Shown here: one piece after another, positions 34,198 to 44,116 of the stretch | How the letters are laid out: the number at the start of each line of letters is the position of its first letter | Position numbering within the stretch: the stretch's first letter is position 1 | Assembly: GCF_022662535.1 (NCBI RefSeq) | Contig: NZ_JAKQYM010000002.1 | Location: 124,001 to 188,000, forward strand | Direction of reading: 5' to 3' | From: Polaribacter marinus | GTDB taxonomy: Bacteria; Bacteroidota; Bacteroidia; Flavobacteriales; Flavobacteriaceae | Length of the DNA: 64,000 nucleotides | Notes under the pieces: generated by a model | What the model was told of the DNA's origin: nothing | Databases searched by the model: none | Seen by the model: only the letters and a program-made list of their open reading frames with translations | Made by a program: the position numbers and the translations under genes

Positions 34198-34536
34198 ATG
34201 AAAGAAGACAAACAATTATTAGTATTAACACATTTAAGTCAATTATTAGATTTTGTAACCGGTATTGGTGGTTTTATTGTGCCTTTAGTTTTGTGGTTAA
34301 CTAAAAAGGATGAGATTTATGATATGGATATGCATGGAAAAGCAATTATAAATTTTAGAATTTCAATGTTTCTTTATATTCTAATTTGTATTCCGTTAAT
34401 TTTATTTTTAGGATTAGGAGTTTTAGGATTAATTATAATTGGATTTTTCTACCTAATTTTTCCGATTATAAATGCCATAAAAGCAAGTAATAATGAAGAA
34501 CCTAATTATCCTTTTAGTATAACTTTTATAAAATAG
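34198..34536 (+). CDS. DUF4870-family membrane protein
   Basis: A 112-residue protein from the ATG at 34198 (a GTG lies one codon earlier). Three hydrophobic segments and the pattern LTHLSQLLDF...FIVPLVLWL...HGKAIINF are those of DUF4870 (Tic20-like) proteins, whose role is unknown. It is divergent from mnmE and is followed by a clear terminator at 34556. Confidence 0.88.
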   Translation: MKEDKQLLVLTHLSQLLDFVTGIGGFIVPLVLWLTKKDEIYDMDMHGKAIINFRISMFLYILICIPLILFLGLGVLGLIIIGFFYLIFPIINAIKASNNEEPNYPFSITFIK

Positions 34537-34555
34537 AAAAAGAAGAAAGTTTAGT

Positions 34556-34580
34556 AAAATCGCTCTTTTAGGGCGATTTT
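34556..34580 (+). terminator. Intrinsic terminator after the DUF4870 gene
   Basis: AAAATCGCTC (34556-34565) pairs with GGGCGATTTT (34571-34580) with one mismatch around TTTTA, followed by TTTG. It is 20 bases after the stop codon. The remaining 34581-34763 holds no gene. Confidence 0.85.
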
Positions 34581-34763
34581 TTTGTTTTGAAGAATTAAAA
34601 AAGCAGCAACTTTATCTGGGAGTTCCTTTTAGGTCAGATTTTTTGCGTTCGCTTTTTTTTGTTCCTCAAAAAAAGAGTGTAGTGTTACGATTTAAAGTAC
34701 ATATTAAAATATGGGTAATCTTTGACGAGAGTAGGAATAAGTTTTATAAATTATCAGTTAGTT

Positions 34764-35195
34764 TTAAATATTTTTGATCATATCTTCATATTCATAAAAG
34801 AAAAGTTCAAATTTAGGCATCGTTTCAACAAAAAACTCAAAACAATCTCTCCAAGTGTTTTTGTTATGAATGCTAAACTTTCCTTCAAAAGGAACATAAA
34901 TTCTATGAATTAATTTTCCATTATCTAATTCAAAAGAGTCATCAAAGATAACTTCTGGTAATTCTGTTTCTAATAATACCTTTAAAGATAACATTTGATC
35001 ATAATAAAGCAAGTTGACCAATTCATCTGGATTTTCTATGTCTAAACAAACGGCTGCTTTTTTTCTATCTGCTAAAAATTTAAAAGCAAAACCTTTTATT
35101 TTTGTGTTATATAACAACCATTTCCTGGGAAAAGATTTTCCAAAACTTGTCCAAAATTCTTTTCGTAATTGTGCTGCTTCTTCTTTAGAGAACAT
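34764..35195 (-). CDS. DUF4268-domain protein
   Basis: A 143-residue soluble protein. It begins with a helix (FSKEEAAQLRKEFWTSFGKS) and continues beta-rich (CLDIENPDELVNLLYY), as in DUF4268 proteins, which are related to a nuclease-associated fold; standalone forms occur in many Flavobacteria with no known role. It is monocistronic, with tandem repeats just upstream. Confidence 0.82.
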   Translation of the reverse strand: MFSKEEAAQLRKEFWTSFGKSFPRKWLLYNTKIKGFAFKFLADRKKAAVCLDIENPDELVNLLYYDQMLSLKVLLETELPEVIFDDSFELDNGKLIHRIYVPFEGKFSIHNKNTWRDCFEFFVETMPKFELFFYEYEDMIKNI

Positions 35196-35200
35196 TTTTT

Positions 35201-35242
35201 AGTTATCAGTTATCAGTTATCAGTTATCAGTTATCAGTTGTC
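35201..35242. repeat. Heptanucleotide tandem repeat AGTTATC
   Basis: Four perfect AGTTATC units followed by AGTTGTC and AGTTTTC. It fills the gap between the DUF4268 and MiaE-like genes. Similar CAGTT-rich repeats lie at 3655. Confidence 0.85.
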
Positions 35243-35274
35243 AGTTTTCAGTTGGTGATTGTTAAAGGTTAATT

Positions 35275-35856
35275 TTACCCATGAATTTTAGCAGAATTAC
35301 CACGTTCTTTCATCATTTCTGCTTCAAAAGCTAACAAAGCATTCCATTTTTTATCTACAATTTCTCGGTCTTGATATTCACGTGCAAATTGTAAAAAAGT
35401 TGAGTAGTGGTTTGCTTCAGAAATCATTAAATTTTTATAAAATTTAGACAACTCTTCATCTTCCATATTTTCAGAAAAAACCTTAAAACGTTCGCAACTT
35501 CTAGCTTCAATTAACGCAGCAACAAGTAAACGCTGAATTAGCGCATCTGTTCTGTCTTTTGTTTTATGAAAGAATTTTTGTAAACGAACAGCATAATCAT
35601 TTTTTTGCTCTCTTCCTAAAACCATACCGCGTTTAACCATTAATAAATGAACCATTTTGAAATGTTGCATTTCTTCAATGGCAATATTGCTCATTTCTTT
35701 AACTAGTTCTGTTTCTTCAGAATAATTTATAATAATAGACACTGCATTAGAAGCTGCTTTTTGCTCTAAGAACGCATGGTCTGTAAGTATTTGTTGTAAA
35801 TTATCTTTGGCAATTTCTGCCCAAGAAGTTTCGGTTTCGAATTGTAATCCTAACAT
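35275..35856 (-). CDS. miaE: tRNA 2-methylthio-N6-isopentenyladenosine hydroxylase (MiaE-like)
   Basis: A 193-residue protein from the ATG at 35856 (MLGLQFETETSWAEIAKDNL); the open frame runs 49 codons further upstream but that part is not protein-like. It is a ferritin-like four-helix di-iron protein: EQKAASNA, EEMQHFKMVH and EARSCERF with ESNHY-like EANHYSTF provide the Glu/His ligands. It hydroxylates the isopentenyl group of a tRNA base at position 37. Confidence 0.9.
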   Translation of the reverse strand: MLGLQFETETSWAEIAKDNLQQILTDHAFLEQKAASNAVSIIINYSEETELVKEMSNIAIEEMQHFKMVHLLMVKRGMVLGREQKNDYAVRLQKFFHKTKDRTDALIQRLLVAALIEARSCERFKVFSENMEDEELSKFYKNLMISEANHYSTFLQFAREYQDREIVDKKWNALLAFEAEMMKERGNSAKIHG

Positions 35857-35979
35857 TGTTTTGGTTTGAAAATGCAAAAGTAAAAAATATAAAGTCTTTA
35901 TTGATAAAAGACTAACTATCTTTGACAAATATTTGAGTTTCAATAAAGAATAAAATATAGGTTTATAGTTAAAAAAAGC

Positions 35980-37293
35980 ATGGCAAATAATATAAAAGAT
36001 CAAGAAGACATTTTAGCAAAATTGAATATCTACGAATTAAACGAAATGCAAAATGAAGCAATTTCAGTTGTAGATAGTAATAGCAATACTATTATTCTTT
36101 CTCCAACAGGAACAGGGAAAACCTTGGCTTTTTTATTGCCAACACTTAAATTGATAGATCCAGAAAATAAAGATATTCAGGTACTAATTTTAGTTCCGTC
36201 TAGAGAATTGGCTATCCAAATAGAACAAGTAATCAGAGAAATGGGAACAGGGTTTAAGGTAAATGCTGTTTACGGTGGGCGCTCTATGGCTAAAGATAAA
36301 ATAGAAATAAAGCATACACCTAGTATTTTAATAGGTACACCTGGAAGAATATCGGATCATTTTGCAAACGATCGTTTTTCTAAAGAGAGTATTAAAACAT
36401 TAATTTTAGATGAATTTGACAAATCATTAGAAGTTGGTTTTGAGTATGAGATGAGAGGAATTATAAATCAGTTACCAAATATTAACAAACGTATTTTAAC
36501 ATCTGCAACACAAGATGCTGATGTTCCTGATTTTGTGAGGTTAAATAATCCTAAAATATTAAACTACTTAACGGGTAAAAAATCTAAAAAATTAGATATT
36601 AAAACCGTAGTTTCTCCAAATAAAAATAAGAATCAAACTTTATTAGACTTATTGCATAATATTGGTAATGAACCAGGAATTATTTTTTGTAATTTAAAAG
36701 ATAGCATACAGCAAGTAAGTGATTTTTTAACGAAGAATAAAATAGCACATAGTTGTTTTTCTGGAGGGATGGAACAAAGAGATCGAGAACGTTCTTTAAT
36801 AAAATTTAGAAATGGCTCTAGTCAAGTTTTAGTGGCAACAGATTTAGCCGCAAGAGGAATTGATATTCCAGAAATGAAATACATCATTCATTATGAGCTA
36901 CCACAAAGAGAAGAAGAGTTTACTCATAGAAATGGTAGAACGGCTAGAGTAAATGCAAAAGGAACTGCTTATGTTTTAAAATGGCAAAAAGAACATTTAC
37001 CAGATTTTATTAAAAATACTATTAATGCAGATGTTTCTAATAAACAGAAATTAAAACCTGTTTTTTGGGAAACCTTATTTATTTCTGGAGGGAGAAAAGA
37101 TAAAATTTCTAAAGGAGATATTGCAGGTTTATTCTTTAAAAAAGGAAATTTAACCAAAGATCAATTAGGTATTATAGAATTAAAACAAGATTGTGCTTTT
37201 ATTGCAGTACCTGTTTTGGAAGCGAAGCAATTAGTAGAAAACTTAAACAACACACGTTTAAAGAATAAAAAAGTAAGAATTTTTATTATATAA
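35980..37293 (+). CDS. DEAD-box-type RNA helicase
   Basis: A 437-residue helicase. Motifs: Q-like LNEMQNEA, Walker A SPTGTGKT (about 41-48), Ib TPGRI, motif II DEFD (a variant of DEAD), SAT (motif III), and C-terminal ARGIDIPE and HRNGRTAR (IV-VI). The tail (about 350-437) is a short RNA-binding-like domain as in DbpA. It unwinds RNA duplexes, probably in ribosome assembly. A TATCTTTG -7 element at 35917 may be its promoter. Confidence 0.92.
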   Translation: MANNIKDQEDILAKLNIYELNEMQNEAISVVDSNSNTIILSPTGTGKTLAFLLPTLKLIDPENKDIQVLILVPSRELAIQIEQVIREMGTGFKVNAVYGGRSMAKDKIEIKHTPSILIGTPGRISDHFANDRFSKESIKTLILDEFDKSLEVGFEYEMRGIINQLPNINKRILTSATQDADVPDFVRLNNPKILNYLTGKKSKKLDIKTVVSPNKNKNQTLLDLLHNIGNEPGIIFCNLKDSIQQVSDFLTKNKIAHSCFSGGMEQRDRERSLIKFRNGSSQVLVATDLAARGIDIPEMKYIIHYELPQREEEFTHRNGRTARVNAKGTAYVLKWQKEHLPDFIKNTINADVSNKQKLKPVFWETLFISGGRKDKISKGDIAGLFFKKGNLTKDQLGIIELKQDCAFIAVPVLEAKQLVENLNNTRLKNKKVRIFII

Positions 37294-37311
37294 AGTTTTT
37301 TATGAAATAGA

Positions 37312-39504
37312 TTAGTCTATAATTTTCTTTAAATTTATTCCGAAAAAAGAAAGAGCTTTTATTTCTTTTACACTTGCTAACCTTTCATTTCCAAGAACTA
37401 AAAGACCAACATTTGTTGCTTCTATGTGATATTGTTTGTTACTTTCAAAGAATAATACAAGCTCATCTGTAAAGAAGTTTCTAATTTTTTCTTCGTTTTT
37501 TCCTGATAAATAAAAACGTTTGCTAAAATCAGGATGAGCTTTGATATCAATGTCTTTATAACCTGCAAAATGATAGATGTATTCAAAAATACCTTCTCTA
37601 TCTAAAGTGAAATCAGGAAGATCTATTTGGGTATGAATAAGCAACATCGTTGCTTTAATTACTTGTTTTGCAATCATTTCTCCTTCAGATAATTGTACAT
37701 CAAAAATAATACAGTTATCATTAGAAAGTACATTAGAAACTTTGTTTATTTTTCTGTTTTTAAAATACCCAAAATTGGGTAAAACGTTAATTTTATCAGC
37801 ATAAAAAGCATCATATTTCCAATGCATTTCGTTGCTTATTTTTTGTATTGAATTTTGCCTTTTGGTTAAAACTCCTTTTTTAGGAATAATTTGTTTCGGA
37901 ATAATTTTACGTAAAGCAAAAGGATGATCACTCACTGATTTTGAATCATCTAAGCCAATAATTTCAAAATGACCTCCTTTTCTTTCAAAAGTTTCTGTAT
38001 AATTATTCATGTTTTCCATTACAGAATCATCTACAAAATCACATAAAGAAAAATCGATAATGGCTTCTTGATTTTCGGGTATTTGATCTAATTTGGTTTT
38101 TAGTTTAATATAGTTTAAAAAACTAGAAAAATTTTTGACACTAACATAGTATTTGTCATCTTCTTTAAACATTAAAACATTTGGTTTTAATACGTTTTTA
38201 AAAAATAATGATGCATTTTTAGTGATAATTATATGTATGATAAACGTGATAATTATTCCTGTTAAAATACCTATTATTAAGCTTGTTGCAATTGTGGTGA
38301 ATAAAGTAATTAAGAAAATTATTAATTGTTCTTTACCTACTTTAAATACTTTACGGATATTTTCTGGAGACGCTAATTTATAACCTGTGTACACTAAAAT
38401 TGCAGCCAAAGCTGGAAGTGGAATTTTACGTAATTCTGTAGCAAATAGTAAAATAAATAGCACTATAAACCCTGCATGAAAAAAGTTTGAAGATCTATTG
38501 GTACCATTATTATTAACATTAACAGAACTTCTAGCAATAACAGCTACAACATTTAATCCTCCTAAAAAACCACTTATAACTGTTGCTATTCCTAAAGCTT
38601 TAATATCCTTATTAATATTAGAGCGTCTTTTTAAAGGATCTAACTTATCAACGGCTTTAATACTTAAAAGGCTTTCTATACTTGCTATTAAGGTTATTGC
38701 AATTACAGCATTTATAAATTCCATTTCATACGATTTACTAAAATCAGGAAAGGCAAAATTTGATAAAACATCGTTGGGTAAAGAAATTAATAAACTTTTA
38801 TCGATAGGGTAGTTTGCTGCTGAAATTAAATCGTAATAATAATACATACCAACACTTATAACAACAATCCACATAGGAGCAGGAATTAATTGGAAATATC
38901 GATTTCTAATTTTGCTGTAAAAGATCATTATTAGTAAACTTCCTATTCCAACTAAACCAGCATAAAATATGCTTGAATTGTCTGTGTTAAAGAGATTTAT
39001 AATTCCTTCGGGTGCATCTAAAAGCAACTCAATAATACTTCCTTTTGCATCAGTATCTCCTAGCATTACATGAATTTGTTTGGCAAAAATACCAATACCA
39101 ATTGCAGCTAACATTCCTTGAATTGCTGAAGAAGGAAAAAAATCTCCCAATGATCCCATTCTTAGAAAACCAAGAATAATTAATAAGACTCCAGAAATAA
39201 CAATTGCCGCAAGTGTGTATAAAAAACCTTGTTGCATATCTCCATTTCCTAGTGTAGTAATTGCGGCTAGAATTACAACTACTAAACCATTTCCTGGTCC
39301 TGTAATTGTAACATTAGAGCCACCAATAATAGAAACAATAAATCCGCCAACAATTGCAGAAATTACTCCAGAAATTGGAGGTGCACCAGAAGCTAAAGCC
39401 AATCCTAATCCTAAAGGAAGTGCAATTAAAGAAACAACAAAACCCGCAAAAAGGTTTTTAGGGACTTCGTTTAAAAATGTTTTGTAAGGGGATTTTTTTA
39501 CCAT
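37312..39504 (-). CDS. SulP-family anion transporter
   Basis: A 730-residue SLC26/SulP protein. About 10-12 membrane spans fill residues 15-430 with the family signature region LALPLGLGLALASGAPPISG and SNVTITGPGNGL near the N-terminus. A STAS-like domain follows (about 450-560) and an additional C-terminal region (about 600-730) that is not typical of short SulP proteins. Substrates are bicarbonate or sulfate by family. It is 3 bases from a universal stress protein gene on the same strand, so the two form an operon. Confidence 0.92.
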   Translation of the reverse strand: MVKKSPYKTFLNEVPKNLFAGFVVSLIALPLGLGLALASGAPPISGVISAIVGGFIVSIIGGSNVTITGPGNGLVVVILAAITTLGNGDMQQGFLYTLAAIVISGVLLIILGFLRMGSLGDFFPSSAIQGMLAAIGIGIFAKQIHVMLGDTDAKGSIIELLLDAPEGIINLFNTDNSSIFYAGLVGIGSLLIMIFYSKIRNRYFQLIPAPMWIVVISVGMYYYYDLISAANYPIDKSLLISLPNDVLSNFAFPDFSKSYEMEFINAVIAITLIASIESLLSIKAVDKLDPLKRRSNINKDIKALGIATVISGFLGGLNVVAVIARSSVNVNNNGTNRSSNFFHAGFIVLFILLFATELRKIPLPALAAILVYTGYKLASPENIRKVFKVGKEQLIIFLITLFTTIATSLIIGILTGIIITFIIHIIITKNASLFFKNVLKPNVLMFKEDDKYYVSVKNFSSFLNYIKLKTKLDQIPENQEAIIDFSLCDFVDDSVMENMNNYTETFERKGGHFEIIGLDDSKSVSDHPFALRKIIPKQIIPKKGVLTKRQNSIQKISNEMHWKYDAFYADKINVLPNFGYFKNRKINKVSNVLSNDNCIIFDVQLSEGEMIAKQVIKATMLLIHTQIDLPDFTLDREGIFEYIYHFAGYKDIDIKAHPDFSKRFYLSGKNEEKIRNFFTDELVLFFESNKQYHIEATNVGLLVLGNERLASVKEIKALSFFGINLKKIID

Positions 39505-39507
39505 TTG

Positions 39508-40341
39508 CTATTTTACAATTAAAACATCGGTTGGTAATCCAGATAAAATATATTCGATATCATGTGGGAAAATTCTGTCTAATAAATTTGATTTTTTTGG
39601 AGCATTCATAACTAATAAATCGGCTCTTTTAATTTTTGCATAATGACCTATAGAATATCCTCTTTTCCCAAAAATACTTTGAATTTTTACTGTTAAACTG
39701 TTACAATCAATTTCTTTTAAGATGTTTTGTACACGAGTATCTTCTCTCTTTTTTATACGATCTTTTGCAATATTTGCTTTTCGTAAACTTAAATCATCAT
39801 TAACTTTAATTTGAATTTCTGCTTGACTGATTTCTTCTACAATCGTAATTTTATTACAATTTAAACTTTTAGAAACCATAAAAGCAGACTTGATAGTTTC
39901 TTCAGTTCTATCATCTTTTAAACCATTAACAACAATGTGTTTACATGGAACTCTTTTTACCGAAGGCTTTATTAAAAGTAAAACGGAACAAGGAGCATTT
40001 CTTGTAATTTTTCTAGCAATAGAACCTACATAATATTTATAGAGATTTTCTTTTTGTAAAGCACCTAAAATTAATAAGTCAATTGTTTCTTTACTACAAG
40101 TTTGTAAAATAACATTTACAGGTTTACCCTCTTGCCAAATTGTTTTTAAAGGTTTTTTTAAATCATCTGTTTCAGATAAAAGTAAATTTAGTTTAGAAGT
40201 TTTTTCTTCTGTTTTTTTTCCTACATGAACCCCAACTAACTCAGCATTAAACATATTAGCTAATCTTATAGCTTCAAATAAGTTTGGTTTTAAGTTTTGA
40301 GAAAATGCAATACCTATTAAAATTTTATTAACTTTTAGCAA
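39508..40341 (-). CDS. Tandem universal stress protein
   Basis: A 277-residue protein with two UspA-type domains (about 4-130 and 150-277). Both keep the start VNKILIGIAFS and VNGLK strand and the end of the ATP-binding pattern (GSIARKITRNAPCSVLLL; SGLPTDVLIV), with degenerate GxxG segments. UspA-like proteins bind nucleotides and often accompany transporters in Bacteroidota. It is transcribed first in the operon with the SulP gene. Confidence 0.9.
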   Translation of the reverse strand: MLKVNKILIGIAFSQNLKPNLFEAIRLANMFNAELVGVHVGKKTEEKTSKLNLLLSETDDLKKPLKTIWQEGKPVNVILQTCSKETIDLLILGALQKENLYKYYVGSIARKITRNAPCSVLLLIKPSVKRVPCKHIVVNGLKDDRTEETIKSAFMVSKSLNCNKITIVEEISQAEIQIKVNDDLSLRKANIAKDRIKKREDTRVQNILKEIDCNSLTVKIQSIFGKRGYSIGHYAKIKRADLLVMNAPKKSNLLDRIFPHDIEYILSGLPTDVLIVK

Positions 40342-40468
40342 GAAACCTTTTATATTTGAGTTATAGGCACAAGGTAAGGAACTTTAGAAGAAAGAAAAAA
40401 ACTATAAAATTATTTTTCTGAAACAAAAACATCCTTAAATTTACTTTTAATATAGTTTAATATATTTT

Positions 40469-42283
40469 ATGTTAGAATTAGCAGGAATTATCATTTTAGG
40501 AATATTAGCACAATGGGTTGCATGGAAATTTAAAATTCCTGCTATTTTACCCTTAATCTTAATCGGACTATTAGTAGGCCCCATAGCAGCAGAGTTTTTA
40601 AGTGAAGATGGAACAAAGTGGATTGAACCGATTTGGAATGGTCAAAAAGGACTTTTTCCTGGAGATGCACTGTATTATTTTGTTTCATTAGCAATTAGTA
40701 TTATTCTTTTTGAAGGAGGATTGACCTTAAAAAGAAATGAAATTAAAAATGTTGGCCCTGTTATTACAAAATTAATAACCCTTGGTTCTGCCATTACCTT
40801 TTTTGGAGCAGGAATTGTAGCTCACTATGTTTTTAATTTAGGATGGGAACTTTCTTTTCTTTTTTCAGGATTAATTATAGTTACGGGACCAACTGTTATA
40901 ACTCCAATTTTAAGAAATATTCCCTTAAAAAAAGACGTCTCAACAGTTTTAAAATGGGAAGGTATTTTAATTGATCCAATAGGAGCTTTAGTAGCTGTTT
41001 TGGTCTTTGAGTTTATAAGTGTTGATGGTGGAAGTGGTTTTACAAAAACGGCTTTAATGGAGTTTGGTAAAATTTTACTTTTTGGAGCTTCTTTTGGTTT
41101 TACTTTTGCACATGCTTTGGCTTATGCTATTAATAAAAAATTAATTCCTCATTACTTATTAAATGTTGTTTCATTATCAGCAGTCCTATTGGTTTTTGTT
41201 CTTTCAGAAATGTTTGCACATGAGTCTGGTTTATTAGCTGTTGTAGTAATGGGAATGGTTTTAGGAAATGGAAAATTAGCAAACTTAAAAGAGTTATTAT
41301 ATTTTAAAGAATCTTTAAGCGTACTGTTAATATCTATTTTATTTATTTTACTTTCTGCAAATATTAATATAGAAGATTTACTATTATTATATACTTGGAA
41401 AACGGCAGCACTTTTTGCAATTGTAGTTTTTATAATTAGACCTTTAGCCGTTTTTGCTAGTACAAGAAATTCTAACTTAAAATTAAATGAAAAATTATTT
41501 ATAAGTTGGGTAGGACCTCGAGGTATAGTTGCAGCAGGTATTGCTTCTTTATTTGGTAGTAAATTAATAAAACAAGGAGTAGAAGGGGCAGAGTATATTA
41601 CTCCGTTAGTATTTATGATTGTTTTAGGAACAGTACTTTTAAATGCTACCACAGCAAGATTGTTTGCTAAAATGGTAGGTGTTTTTCTAAAAAGTTCTAA
41701 TGCTATTTTAATTATAGGAGCTTCTAACCCTGCAAGAATAATTGCTAATTATTTAAAAGAGAAAGGTAAAAGAGTTGTATTAATAGATTCTAATAAAAAG
41801 TTTATAGAAACAGCTTTAGAAAATGGTTTAGAAGCTTTTACAGTTAATATTTATGATGATGATTTAACCGATAATATAGAGTTAAATGATGTTGGATATT
41901 TGTTAGCAATGACAGGAAGTGAAGCCGTAAATGAATATGCTATTAATAGTTTTTCTAAATCTTTTGGAGAACATGGAGCATATAGATTAGCTACTTCTAA
42001 AGAAATAAGAAGTACAGATTCAGTTAATAATAATCACTTATTTACACCTAAAGATGACTATATAAACTTAAGTGAAGCTTTTAGAGATAGTCCTAAAATT
42101 TACGAGGTTGAAATAGCTAATGAAGAAGAATATAATAAAATGTTTTCTAAGTTGTTTAATGAATTAAAATCGGTTCCTTTATTTGTTAAAAAAGACGAAG
42201 AACTATATTTTATTTCAGAATTTGAAAAAAGTGAGAAAACCAAGGAGAATTGTAAGCTAATTTATTTAGGGAAAAATATATAA
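40469..42283 (+). CDS. Monovalent cation/proton antiporter with TrkA-N domain
   Basis: A 604-residue CPA1-type antiporter. Twelve or so spans occupy residues 1-400, with family signatures SGLIIVTGPTVITPIL and WVGPRGIVAAGIASLF (a conserved Asp-poor but Arg-containing segment). A Rossmann-like RCK/TrkA-N domain (ILIIGASNPARIIANYL, about 415-520) would bind nucleotide and gate transport. It exchanges Na+ or K+ for H+. It is divergent from the USP/SulP operon. Confidence 0.92.
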   Translation: MLELAGIIILGILAQWVAWKFKIPAILPLILIGLLVGPIAAEFLSEDGTKWIEPIWNGQKGLFPGDALYYFVSLAISIILFEGGLTLKRNEIKNVGPVITKLITLGSAITFFGAGIVAHYVFNLGWELSFLFSGLIIVTGPTVITPILRNIPLKKDVSTVLKWEGILIDPIGALVAVLVFEFISVDGGSGFTKTALMEFGKILLFGASFGFTFAHALAYAINKKLIPHYLLNVVSLSAVLLVFVLSEMFAHESGLLAVVVMGMVLGNGKLANLKELLYFKESLSVLLISILFILLSANINIEDLLLLYTWKTAALFAIVVFIIRPLAVFASTRNSNLKLNEKLFISWVGPRGIVAAGIASLFGSKLIKQGVEGAEYITPLVFMIVLGTVLLNATTARLFAKMVGVFLKSSNAILIIGASNPARIIANYLKEKGKRVVLIDSNKKFIETALENGLEAFTVNIYDDDLTDNIELNDVGYLLAMTGSEAVNEYAINSFSKSFGEHGAYRLATSKEIRSTDSVNNNHLFTPKDDYINLSEAFRDSPKIYEVEIANEEEYNKMFSKLFNELKSVPLFVKKDEELYFISEFEKSEKTKENCKLIYLGKNI

Positions 42284-42288
42284 GGAAA

Positions 42289-43977
42289 TTATAATTCGAG
42301 TTCAAAAGTTTGACATAATTTTTCTAAAAGCGGATTTTTCTTAACCAATAACTTGTATTTTCCTGTATTTCCGTATGCTTTTTTTACTTCAATTGTTTCG
42401 TCAATTTTAATTGAAACACTAACAGCATAATTGTTTAAAGATTCTCTAAGAAAGGTTAAAAATTTATGTTTCCCTTCATTAAAATGATCTTCAATCAAAG
42501 TACTGGGTAAATTTAATAGAACGGTAAAGTTATTTCCTAATCTTGGAGTACTAACTCCTAAGGCAGTTGCCATATTGTTTTCACCTTTCTTAATCATTTT
42601 TTGATGATATTCTTTCCAGAATTTTAATAATTCTTTTTCTGTAAAAACAGTTTTAGGATGATTGTCATAATTCTCTTCTAATACAACTTTCTTGGTTTCT
42701 TTTTTTTGCTGAAGACTTTTTAGAGAAAGTGTAGAACGGCGCTTTTCTGCAAATTTTAAAATGGGCTTTGCTAGTTTCGGTTTTTCTAAAACAGGAGTGT
42801 TTTTTATAGGAGCTTTTTTTTGTATTTGTACAGGTTTTATTATTTGTTTTGCAACCGGAGAAAGTGCTTGGAAAAAAGTAGCAGGAATTATGTAGTTAGC
42901 TGACTTTTTTTTTTCTCCATCAAAAGTGATAGAGGCAATTTGCATTAATGATAATTCCACCAGCAATCGTTGATTTTTACTAGCTCTGTAATTTAAATCG
43001 CAATCATTGGCTTTGTTAATGGCCTGCATTAAGAATGGAATACTTGCTTTACTAGCTTGCTCTAAATATTTCTTTTTAGCAGCATCACCAACTTCTAATA
43101 ATTCTAAAGTAGCTTTGTCTTTGGCTACTAATAAGTCTCTAAAATGACTTGCAAGACCATTTATAAAATGATGACCTTCAAACCCTTTTCCTAAAACAGT
43201 GTTAAAGGCATTTAGTACATCTGGAATTTTGTTGTTTAACAACAAATCAGTCATATTAAAATACGTTTCATAATCTAAAACGTTTAAGTTTTCAGTTACC
43301 GCTTCTCTTGTTAAATTTTTTCCAGAAAAACTAACCACTCTGTCAAAAATAGATAAAGCATCACGCATCGCTCCATCAGCTTTTTGAGCAATTATGTGCA
43401 AAGCATCATCTTCCGCAGTTATATTCTCTTTTTCGCAAATTACTTTTAAGTAATTTTTTGCATCTAAAACACCTATTCTTTTAAAATCAAAAATTTGACA
43501 ACGAGATAAAATTGTTGGAATAATTTTATGCTTTTCTGTAGTTGCTAAAATAAAAATAGCATGAGCAGGCGGTTCTTCTAATGTTTTTAAAAAGGCATTA
43601 AAAGCAGCTTGAGATAACATGTGAACCTCATCTATAATGTATACTTTGTATTTTCCTGTTTGTGGCGGAATACGAACTTGATCAGTTAAACTTCTAATAT
43701 CATCTACAGAGTTGTTAGAAGCAGCATCTAGTTCAAAAATATTAAAAGCAAAATCTTCATCTTCGGAAAGTTCTGCATCTTGCTGATTAATTTTTTTTGC
43801 TAAAATTCTTGCACAAGATGTTTTACCAACACCACGCGGTCCTGTAAATAATAAGGCCTGTGCCAAATGGTTGTTTTTAATAGCATTTTCTAACGTATTT
43901 GTAATGGCTTGTTGCCCAACGACATCCTCGAAATTATGAGGACGGTATTTACGTGCAGAAACTATAAAATGCTCCAT
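42289..43977 (-). CDS. dnaX: DNA polymerase III subunit gamma/tau
   Basis: A 562-residue clamp-loader ATPase. Walker A GPRGVGKTSCARILAKK (about 44), Walker B DEVHMLS, sensor 1 ATTEKHKI and SRC (arginine finger). The four cysteines that bind zinc in E. coli DnaX are absent; the region reads DEDFAFNIFELDAASNNS, as I recall for other Flavobacteria. The C-terminal part (about 360-562) is a lineage-specific tau-like tail. It loads the sliding clamp at the replication fork. Confidence 0.96.
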   Translation of the reverse strand: MEHFIVSARKYRPHNFEDVVGQQAITNTLENAIKNNHLAQALLFTGPRGVGKTSCARILAKKINQQDAELSEDEDFAFNIFELDAASNNSVDDIRSLTDQVRIPPQTGKYKVYIIDEVHMLSQAAFNAFLKTLEEPPAHAIFILATTEKHKIIPTILSRCQIFDFKRIGVLDAKNYLKVICEKENITAEDDALHIIAQKADGAMRDALSIFDRVVSFSGKNLTREAVTENLNVLDYETYFNMTDLLLNNKIPDVLNAFNTVLGKGFEGHHFINGLASHFRDLLVAKDKATLELLEVGDAAKKKYLEQASKASIPFLMQAINKANDCDLNYRASKNQRLLVELSLMQIASITFDGEKKKSANYIIPATFFQALSPVAKQIIKPVQIQKKAPIKNTPVLEKPKLAKPILKFAEKRRSTLSLKSLQQKKETKKVVLEENYDNHPKTVFTEKELLKFWKEYHQKMIKKGENNMATALGVSTPRLGNNFTVLLNLPSTLIEDHFNEGKHKFLTFLRESLNNYAVSVSIKIDETIEVKKAYGNTGKYKLLVKKNPLLEKLCQTFELEL

Positions 43978-44116
43978 TTAATTGTTTAAATTTAAATAAC
44001 AAAAGTAAGTATCTAAGTAAGATTTTACAACTTTCATTCTTAACAAAAAGCTAAAGTTGTAAACAATTGTAGGGTTATTATTATTGTTCCGACCAAATAA
44101 AAAATAAAATTTTAGA

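Noticed and set aside
35201..35242. CRISPR-like or phase-variation repeat
   Set aside because: Seven-base units directly in tandem, outside any reading frame and not in a promoter that I can define.
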